In this document: positions 1-4,782 of the stretch, one piece after another
Numbering within the stretch: position 1 is the stretch's first letter
How the letters are laid out: the number at the start of each line of letters is the position of its first letter
NCBI GenBank assembly: GCA_900552415.1
Contig: USAD01000179.1
Location: 1-5,896, forward strand
From: an uncultured Parabacteroides sp.
Lineage (GTDB): Bacteria > Bacteroidota > Bacteroidia > Bacteroidales > Tannerellaceae
Direction of reading: 5' to 3'
Length of the DNA: 5,896 nt
The notes under the pieces: generated by a model
Told to the model about the DNA's origin: nothing
Databases searched by the model: none
Seen by the model: the letters and a program-made list of their open reading frames with translations, nothing else
Made by a program: the position numbers and the translations under genes

Positions 1-623
1 AACCATGCTCCATTCATCAATATATGCAATCCGGCAGGAATCCAGATATTGAAATTCCATTCGGCATATATCCAGCTGAAATAGAGTGCACCGATAAAGG
101 TTACACCGAAAGCCGCAAGTGCCGAAAGAATATCGTGTCCTTGATAAAGATGCACGGAACCAAAATAAAGTGCTGGTAATATGACAGACCAAAAGAAGCC
201 TATTTTCACATATCGGAAAAGTAAACCGAACATAAAAGCCCGGAATACCAACTCTTCCTTGAATCCGGTCAGGATACAGTTATCATACAGCACGTGAAAC
301 GTCAACTCTTTATTGATATCACCGAAGAAAGGGAATATAATATAAAGAGGAAGCACACAAAGGAGAGCAATTCCAAATCCTTTGAGAATATTTCCGCTCA
401 ACCCGAGAAAAGAAAACAGTTCTTTCGGCTTGATTACGACTATTGTCAAAATCAAAGTAGCAAGAGTAAGAAATAAGGCCTTTATCGACAGGCCGAAGAT
501 AGAGTTGCCCGGTATATCAAAAAGTGCCGTTACAATACCGATGTTTCTCCAGAAAAGGATAATAATAACGCTTGCGATAATAGAATACAGAAGCCTTGCC
601 GTTTTCAATGTAAGTTGAAGCAT
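1..623 (-). CDS. CPBP-family intramembrane glutamic protease (Abi-type), 3' end cut by the window edge
   Basis: I translated this gene by hand from the ATG at 623-621; 207 codons are visible and the frame is open to the left edge, so the C terminus is missing. The protein is very hydrophobic, with likely membrane segments near residues 9-25, 45-64, 82-100, 142-156 and 164-186. The three CPBP signatures are present in order: EExxxR at 123-128 (EELVFR), FxxxH at 154-158 (FGSVH) and HxxxN at 200-204 (HILMN). In this family (CAAX proteases and bacteriocin-processing enzymes, PF02517) these residues form the membrane-embedded active site, so the enzyme is probably active. The substrate cannot be told from sequence. 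Purine-rich GAGTGAGA lies about 5 bases before the ATG. A structured, terminator-bearing region ends only about 30 bases upstream, leaving little room for a separate promoter. The family call is firm; the biological role is unknown. Confidence 0.9.
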   Translation of the reverse strand, partial: MLQLTLKTARLLYSIIASVIIILFWRNIGIVTALFDIPGNSIFGLSIKALFLTLATLILTIVVIKPKELFSFLGLSGNILKGFGIALLCVLPLYIIFPFFGDINKELTFHVLYDNCILTGFKEELVFRAFMFGLLFRYVKIGFFWSVILPALYFGSVHLYQGHDILSALAAFGVTFIGALYFSWIYAEWNFNIWIPAGLHILMNGAW

Positions 624-651
624 AAATCTCACTCGTTTATTATAAATTCAC

Positions 652-726
652 AAAAAAAGACGCAGACATCGCCTACGCCTCTTGGCTCACCACAAGCCAT
701 AACACACTAAGCGAGAATTCTGCGTC
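652..726 (-). terminator. intrinsic terminator of the candidate RNA, upstream of the CPBP gene
   Basis: The arms at 726-719 and 666-659 (minus strand GACGCAGA and TCTGCGTC) are perfectly complementary over 8 bp and are followed directly by seven T's (658-652). The loop is long, about 52 bases, but contains a smaller hairpin (TGGCT/AGCCA). The 5' arm sits inside the apical loop of the alternative rod fold, so termination may depend on which fold wins. Confidence 0.5.
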
Positions 727-804
727 TTATGCGGACTCCTCAACGTGTGTTATATAATATAGCTCGTTCCTTTCCGAGGTGGTGATTCAGAGGCGATTGA
801 GCTA
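652..804 (-). ncRNA. candidate structured RNA or leader/attenuator ending in an intrinsic terminator
   Basis: Read on the minus strand, this stretch is packed with perfect complementary arms. By plus coordinates they are 676-682 with 789-795 (7 bp), 687-693 with 779-785 (7 bp), 699-707 with 745-753 (9 bp) and 763-766 with 775-778 (4 bp). The first three nest into one long rod with a side hairpin. A competing set also exists: 659-666 pairs with 719-726 (8 bp, GACGCAGA) and is followed by seven T's at 658-652, which looks like a terminator. Also, 760-765 pairs with 799-804, and 668-674 pairs with 791-797. The two sets cannot all form at once without a pseudoknot. A rod of about 150 nt recalls 6S RNA, but I cannot assign a known family. 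Being just upstream of the CPBP gene on the same strand, it could instead be a regulatory leader. TTGACC (835-830) and TATATC (811-806), 18 bases apart, are a weak promoter candidate. Confidence refers to a structured RNA of some kind, not to its class. Confidence 0.5.
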
Positions 805-810
805 CGATAT

Positions 811-845
811 ATCAAATAAAAAGCGCATTGGTCAACCCAATGCGC
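811..845 (-). terminator. intrinsic terminator downstream of the carboxylesterase gene
   Basis: A perfect 9-bp stem (823-831 with 837-845, GCGCATTGG and its complement) encloses a 5-base loop. On the minus strand it is followed by TTTTTATTT (822-814). It lies about 50 bases past the esterase stop at 894, in the right orientation to end that transcript. Confidence 0.85.
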
Positions 846-893
846 CGTAAAATTAATCTAATTAATTTGAAATCCTTCTCTTCTCATCCAAAA

Positions 894-2282
894 TTATCGC
901 GCAATGTCAAACTCATGTATAGCCTTATTCTCCGGGGTAAATGGTTTCCATGCGTCGTTTCCGCCATTGCCGTTCGGATTTCCATATTTAGCGAAATTAG
1001 TCCAAGCGTCTAGCATTTGTTCGCTCAACACATGATCAGCCTCGGTAAAAGGACGCCAGGATTTATCCAAGGTTCCGAACATATACCACAACTCTGCGGA
1101 ATGGAACGCACCAGAATCGTCGCCCGGAAGCTTTCGCATAAACTCATACACATAAGCAGGCTGCTTGCTTTGCTTCGCCCGAGTCTCGGCAAATCGTGCG
1201 ATGGCTTTCGACATGTCGCCCATGTCGTCCAGGTTCCAACCGATCATGTAAGGCACATCCGCAATCTCACCATCCAAAGTAGCTTGATCAAAGCTCTTCG
1301 GAAGCAACTGATCGCCCGTGACGGGTGACAGTCTCGGGTACTGCTTTTTCTCTTTCCTATAGTTCGCCACCAAGTCTTGCAACTCCTGAGGCGACAAAGC
1401 ACGCATCTGCTCCAACGTCGTGCAGCCCGCCATTTCCATCAGCGCCTTACCGAAGTCCAGGGATTCTTGCATGCGACTCTCGGGAATAAATTCTCCCAAA
1501 CCTCCACCACTTTGGATAATGGCTCTCGACAGCAGACCTTTAGTAATAGGCGAAGCAACCATATTCTTTACGCTGGCCGCCCCGGCACTTTGTCCGAAGA
1601 CCGTGATGTTGTTGGGATCACCTCCAAAGTTGGCGATGTTATCCTTTACCCAACGCAAAGCGGCCGCCTGATCCCATGTGCCATAATTACCGCTCTCTCC
1701 ATTTCCTTCCTCAGCGAGTAACGGATGACACAAAAAGCCCAAAGCCTCCACACGATAATTGATGGTTACCAAAATAACATCTCGCTTAGCCCACGACTCA
1801 CCATCCATCGTGACCTCAAATCCCCAACCATGCGTGTAAGCGCCTCCATGTATCCACATCGCTACCGGCAGTTTCTTCTCGGGATGAGATGCCGCTTCGG
1901 TCGGTGTCCAAACATTCAGGTAGAGGCAATCCTCGCTGAACTCCGGGTCGCCTTCCCAATAAAACTCTTTCGTATAAAACTCCTCAGGATCGGAATGAGG
2001 AGCCTGAATAGCAGCAGAACTAAAGGTATCGCAAATACGCACGGTATCCCAATTCGCGGCCGGCTGCGGTTTCTTCCAACGCAAATCGCCAACGGGCGGA
2101 GCGGCATAAGGAATTCCCCTGAACACGGTTGTCTTACCATCATCCACAAGGACACCCTGCACCTTACCGTTATTGGTGGAGACAATAGGATTCATACTTT
2201 CCTGCTCAACATTTTTACTCTTACAGGAACTAAACACCGCCACAATGGCAAGCGCCATCAGAAACTTATTCATCAAATTCAT
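894..2282 (-). CDS. type-B carboxylesterase lipoprotein
   Basis: This 462-residue protein belongs to the alpha/beta-hydrolase carboxylesterase family (PF00135), which hydrolyses ester bonds in small carboxylic esters. Residues 1-19 form a signal peptide ending in a lipobox (FSSC, Cys20), so it is probably lipid-anchored on the periplasmic side. No acidic export stretch follows the Cys, so surface display is not suggested. Family marks in order: FRGIPYAAPP (54-63), EDCLYLNVW (117-125), oxyanion-hole HGGA (145-148), nucleophile elbow GQSAG (230-234, Ser232) and the His motif FHSAEL (His394). The catalytic acid is probably Asp352 or Asp353, in GWNLDD. At 462 residues it is shorter than the usual 500-550, and the stretch between the acid and the His is compact. 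The substrate is unknown. An ATG at codon 4 is an equally possible start, since neither start has a clear ribosome site. It appears to be transcribed alone, with a terminator at 811-845. Confidence 0.93.
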   Translation of the reverse strand: MNLMNKFLMALAIVAVFSSCKSKNVEQESMNPIVSTNNGKVQGVLVDDGKTTVFRGIPYAAPPVGDLRWKKPQPAANWDTVRICDTFSSAAIQAPHSDPEEFYTKEFYWEGDPEFSEDCLYLNVWTPTEAASHPEKKLPVAMWIHGGAYTHGWGFEVTMDGESWAKRDVILVTINYRVEALGFLCHPLLAEEGNGESGNYGTWDQAAALRWVKDNIANFGGDPNNITVFGQSAGAASVKNMVASPITKGLLSRAIIQSGGGLGEFIPESRMQESLDFGKALMEMAGCTTLEQMRALSPQELQDLVANYRKEKKQYPRLSPVTGDQLLPKSFDQATLDGEIADVPYMIGWNLDDMGDMSKAIARFAETRAKQSKQPAYVYEFMRKLPGDDSGAFHSAELWYMFGTLDKSWRPFTEADHVLSEQMLDAWTNFAKYGNPNGNGGNDAWKPFTPENKAIHEFDIAR

Positions 2283-2442
2283 AAAGTATCTATTAACAGT
2301 TAACCACTTACCTACACTAAGAGAGTCCTGTCATTGCGACAAGCTCACAGAACTTAAAATTACAAAAATTCATTTTGTGATATAATGAATTTATCAAGGA
2401 ATTCATATCGTGACAGGAAAATATAAGCTATGATATCAAAAT
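2283..2442. other. AT-rich intergenic gap between esterase and pabC
   Basis: This 160-bp gap must hold the end of the pabBC transcript and the promoter of the esterase. I see a weak hairpin at 2364-2392 and a 7-bp inverted repeat (CCTGTCA at 2327-2333 with TGACAGG at 2411-2417) that encloses it. The best promoter-like box for the esterase is TAATTTTA on the minus strand near 2360, one base from TAnnTTTG, without a convincing -33 element. I see no small gene here. Confidence 0.5.
2364..2392 (-). terminator. possible weak terminator of the pabBC operon
   Basis: The arms at 2384-2392 and 2366-2374 (AAATTCATT and its complement, 9 bp) enclose a 9-base loop, and the minus-strand T-run at 2368-2364 overlaps the 3' arm. 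The stem is nearly all A and T, so it would be weak. Its position, about 50 bases past the pabC stop, is what supports the call. Confidence 0.35.
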
Positions 2443-3039
2443 TCATCTAACAGCTGACAGAGAAAGAGAAACATCCTCCTCTAATCCGATCAGGGCGTTA
2501 ATGAGGTATAAACGATGATATTGCCCTAAATCAAATGGACGGATCGCCCTTTCTCGCACTATTCCCTCGGAAAGTAAACGCTGTCGACGTGTTCCATTCA
2601 ACAAAAAGGTATGAGGGACAAACAACCCTTCTGAATTTTCCAAAACCACATTGCTGTATGAGGTATCCGTAATATAACCACCTTTGGTTATGAGAATATC
2701 ATCACAGGACTCTTTTAGCTGAAGCAAACGCATTATGACTGAACGGTCTTCGTATTTGAAAGCATAATCCAACTCGTCTCCATCCACGAGTTTAAGCGAA
2801 CGAATAATCCGGGGTTGGTAGGGAGAATAGGTCATTTCCCTGATTTTAGAATCATAAACAATCCGGCATTTAAAGATTCCGGAGCCCAACTCTTCCGGGA
2901 CCTGCCAGGAAAGAATGGATAAATCCAACGGATATTGCCAATAGGCTATTGTCTGACGCATCCGTCTCAAATGCCATTCCAACGAACAAAACTTGCCGTC
3001 ACAAACCCGGATAGATTCTATAAAACGAGGCGTATTCAT
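2443..3039 (-). CDS. pabC: aminodeoxychorismate lyase, short Bacteroidetes-type class-IV aminotransferase
   Basis: This 198-residue PLP enzyme fold is expected to cleave 4-amino-4-deoxychorismate into p-aminobenzoate and pyruvate in cytosolic folate synthesis. I chose the ATG at 3039-3037 because its first bases overlap the pabB stop as ATGA and because the protein then begins in the family manner (FIESIRVCDGK, with L20-EWHLRRM). The frame is open further upstream to an ATG at 3090, but that start would lie inside pabB. The PLP lysine is probably Lys95 in KYEDR, matching the KxxxR pattern around the E. coli PabC lysine. The later signature is DTSYSN (125-130), with Asp where E. coli has Glu, then LLNGTRR (146-152) and INALIG (180-185). 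It is much shorter than the approximately 270 residues of E. coli PabC. A D-amino-acid or branched-chain aminotransferase role is less likely given its partner pabB. The substrate assignment rests partly on that neighbour. Confidence 0.88.
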   Translation of the reverse strand: MNTPRFIESIRVCDGKFCSLEWHLRRMRQTIAYWQYPLDLSILSWQVPEELGSGIFKCRIVYDSKIREMTYSPYQPRIIRSLKLVDGDELDYAFKYEDRSVIMRLLQLKESCDDILITKGGYITDTSYSNVVLENSEGLFVPHTFLLNGTRRQRLLSEGIVRERAIRPFDLGQYHRLYLINALIGLEEDVSLSLSAVR

Positions 3040-4013
3040 AAGAATGGTAAATATACTTTTTGTAAGACTTCCTGATACTCCGCTGAACAATCACTGTTAA
3101 TGGTAATGCCTCCACCGCTACGAAAACGGAAACAATCTCCTTGCCGTTCAATAAACCGAATCATCACGGCCGACCGGAAACACTTTCCATCAAAATAACC
3201 GAAAATCCCCGTATAAAATCCCCGGTCTTCCTTTTCAGCCTCCCGTATGATTCGTACCGTAGATGTTTTTGGCGCTCCAGAAATAGAGCCTGCCGGCAAC
3301 ATGTCGAAAATGAGATCACCTAACCTTGAGGTATAATCTTCAGGCAAATTTCCCGTAACCTGACTGGATACTTGAAGGATCTCTCCCCGGTTCGTTCGCA
3401 ATCGGTCTATATAACGAAAACGTTCCACCCGAACATCTGTAGAAATCCGATTCAAATCGTTCCGGATCAAGTCCACAATCGTATGATGTTCGGCGCTCTC
3501 TTTATAATCGTTCAGGATTCTGTTCTCCGCATCCGGTATATCCGCCCGGATTGTTCCCTTCATCGGGAAAGAAGAAATCCGGCCATCAGACATAATAACA
3601 AATGTCTCCGGAGAGAAACAGACAAACCGGTCCGGCACCAATAATTTGTAACGGGCCTGACTACGGATATAAATCTCCTCTAGCGTAAAATCCGTATCCA
3701 GATCGGTCGCGACCGTCAGATTCAACAGGAAAGAATCTCCCCGCAACAACCCATTGCGGGCGATCCGGAACTTGTCGGCATAACTTTCCTCACTTGATGG
3801 AAGAGGCGTGAAATAACGGCCCATGCTCCCTGTTGCCGAGAAATGTTGATTCGTTACACCTTCCACATTCCACCAAACTTCGTTTTGCTCAAGTGGATAA
3901 GGTAACACAAAGCCTTCTGTCAATTCATAATTCACGGCACATAGGAACGGCGTTCCTTGAGCACCATAACTATTCATCATTTGCCGGGTTTGGCCGGCAG
4001 ATAACCACTCCAT
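3036..4013 (-). CDS. pabB: aminodeoxychorismate synthase component I
   Basis: This 325-residue chorismate-binding enzyme (PF00425) adds ammonia to chorismate to give 4-amino-4-deoxychorismate, taking the ammonia from the PabA glutaminase. PMKGT (150-154) carries the Lys (Lys152) that marks PabB; anthranilate synthase TrpE has Ala there, so this separates the two. Other marks are SPE (134-136), KESAEHHTIVDLIRND (171-186), GSISGAPK (242-249), RGFYTGIFGYFD (264-275) and GGGITINSD near 300-308. The N-terminal domain found in E. coli PabB (about 450 residues) is largely absent, which I regard as a Bacteroidetes form and not damage. The ATG at 4013 follows a purine-rich AGAGAGAGGAAG, unusually strong for this phylum. 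Its TGA stop overlaps the pabC ATG by four bases, so the two are probably translationally coupled. pabA diverges on the other side. Confidence 0.95.
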   Translation of the reverse strand: MEWLSAGQTRQMMNSYGAQGTPFLCAVNYELTEGFVLPYPLEQNEVWWNVEGVTNQHFSATGSMGRYFTPLPSSEESYADKFRIARNGLLRGDSFLLNLTVATDLDTDFTLEEIYIRSQARYKLLVPDRFVCFSPETFVIMSDGRISSFPMKGTIRADIPDAENRILNDYKESAEHHTIVDLIRNDLNRISTDVRVERFRYIDRLRTNRGEILQVSSQVTGNLPEDYTSRLGDLIFDMLPAGSISGAPKTSTVRIIREAEKEDRGFYTGIFGYFDGKCFRSAVMIRFIERQGDCFRFRSGGGITINSDCSAEYQEVLQKVYLPFL

Positions 4014-4025
4014 CTTCCTCTCTCT
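4014..4025 (-). promoter_or_regulatory. purine-rich ribosome binding site of pabB
   Basis: The minus strand reads AGAGAGAGGAAG immediately before the ATG at 4013. This supports that start over any internal Met. Several other starts in this window lack such a site. Confidence 0.5.
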
Positions 4026-4038
4026 TTTGATCCAGGAA

Positions 4039-4046
4039 CAAAGCTA
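4039..4046 (-). promoter_or_regulatory. Bacteroidetes -7 promoter box for pabBC
   Basis: The minus strand reads TAGCTTTG, an exact match to the Bacteroidetes TAnnTTTG -7 element, about 25 bases before the pabB ATG. No clear TTTG -33 element is seen at the expected 19-21 base spacing, so this rests on the -7 box and its position. Confidence 0.55.
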
Positions 4047-4068
4047 CGGAAATAAATGAATTTATGCG

Positions 4069-4076
4069 TATGTTTG
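4069..4076 (+). promoter_or_regulatory. Bacteroidetes -7 promoter box for pabA
   Basis: The plus strand reads TATGTTTG, an exact TAnnTTTG match 24 bases before the ATG at 4101. It gives a leader of roughly 18 bases and places the upstream in-frame ATG at 4056 outside the transcript, which supports 4101 as the true start. No good -33 box is seen. It lies only 22 bases from the opposing pabB box, so the two promoters must share the 87-bp spacer. Confidence 0.55.
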
Positions 4077-4100
4077 TACCCGTTTCCAAAGAATTTGCCC

Positions 4101-4680
4101 ATGAAGAGAGTACTTGTTGTGGATAATTACGACTCATTTGTCTATAATCTGGTACAGATCCTGCATGAAGAGCCAACGTGCTCTTTTGAGGTGGTTACCA
4201 ATGATCATATTCCTTTCGATCGATTGAATGAATTCGACTGTCTGCTGCTTTCACCAGGGCCGGGCGTCCCTGAAGAAGCCGGGGATTTACTTCCTTTAAT
4301 CGACCGCTGTTACCAAAGCCATGCCATGCTAGGCGTATGCCTGGGACATCAAGCGATTGGTCAATATTTTGGAGCACGGCTGACGCAGATGCCCGCCCCC
4401 AAACATGGGCATCCAACCTCATTAAAGATCCTGGATCATCAAGATATATAAACAACTAAGCGAGCCCATCCTGGTCGGACGATACCATTCCTGGCTATTA
4501 TCGCCATCATCATTTCCCTCCTGTTTACGTATTACCGCCACGGATGAAGAGGGACATATCATGTCTTTTACGCACAAGCGGCTCCCCATTCATGGCGTTC
4601 AATTCCACCCGGAATCAATCCTGACTCCACAGGGAAGATATATGGTCCGCAATTTCCTACGGCTCCAACGAGAACCGTGA
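4101..4680 (+). pseudogene. pabA: aminodeoxychorismate synthase glutaminase subunit, frameshifted in a TA repeat
   Basis: This is a class-I glutamine amidotransferase that would hydrolyse glutamine and pass ammonia to PabB. The first frame, from ATG 4101, gives VDNYDSFVYNL (7-17), the oxyanion loop SPGPG (51-55) and the nucleophile GVCLGHQ (Cys80). It then stops at TAA 4449-4451 after 116 residues. The rest continues one frame over from about 4447 to TGA 4678-4680: YKQLSEPILVGRYHSW, an ITATDEEG stretch and GVQFHPES with the catalytic His (4606) and Glu (4612). The break falls in GATATATAAA, and one extra TA unit there would give a smooth join (HQD-I-YKQL) and a protein of about 193 residues, the normal PabA size. 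The 116-residue product lacks His and Glu and should have no glutaminase activity. It could be a true mutation, a reversible slippage site, programmed frameshifting or a sequencing error. TrpG could be the related identity, but divergent pabBC favours PabA. Confidence 0.85.
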
Positions 4681-4721
4681 AAATACAAGATCGCATTTAA
4701 GTCCATTTTCCATTCTACTGC

Positions 4722-4765
4722 CAGTGTATTGGAAATTTCACTGCAGTGGAATTCCCAATACACTG
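4722..4765. repeat. 44-bp near-perfect palindrome between convergent genes
   Basis: The left arm 4722-4743 and right arm 4744-4765 are complementary at 20 of 22 positions, with no loop: the centre is CTGCAG and the ends are CAGTGTATTGG and CCAATACACTG. The palindrome lies 41 bases past the pabA stop and 17 bases past the convergent tolC-family stop. It could act as a two-way terminator or mRNA-end stabiliser, though neither side has a T-tract. It could also be a dispersed intergenic repeat. Confidence 0.7.
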
Positions 4766-4782
4766 TTATCCGTATCCCTCGG

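Noticed and set aside
294..618. Two short plus-strand frames (294-476 and 382-618)
   Set aside because: They are antisense to the CPBP protease gene, whose three active-site motifs are clear. The plus-strand peptides show no family features.
755..785. Resemblance of CUCGGAAAGGAACGAG (minus strand) to the SRP RNA GGAA-loop hairpin
   Set aside because: The conserved SRP core bases around the loop do not match, and the surrounding arms do not form the SRP helix.
659..795. Invertible (phase-variable) promoter flanked by the inverted repeats
   Set aside because: The repeats are short (4-9 bp), multiple and nested, and one pair is followed by a T-tract. An RNA fold explains this better than a site-specific recombination pair, and no invertase gene is in the window.
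1725..2303. A 192-residue open frame on the plus strand
   Set aside because: It lies wholly opposite the well-supported carboxylesterase and shows no recognisable domain. The other plus-strand frames at 1017-1328, 1377-1721 and 1420-1671 are antisense shadows of the same kind.
3040..3090. Longer pabC start at 3090
   Set aside because: It would overlap pabB by about 55 bases and add residues with no family match. The ATGA junction at 3039-3036 is the natural coupled start.
4056..4100. An upstream in-frame ATG that would add 15 residues to PabA
   Set aside because: It precedes the -7 promoter box at 4069-4076, and the added residues do not belong to the family, which begins at the MKRVLVVDNYDSF stretch (ATG 4101).
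4195..4455. An 86-residue minus-strand frame opposite pabA
   Set aside because: It is antisense to the conserved glutaminase motifs and has no recognisable domain.
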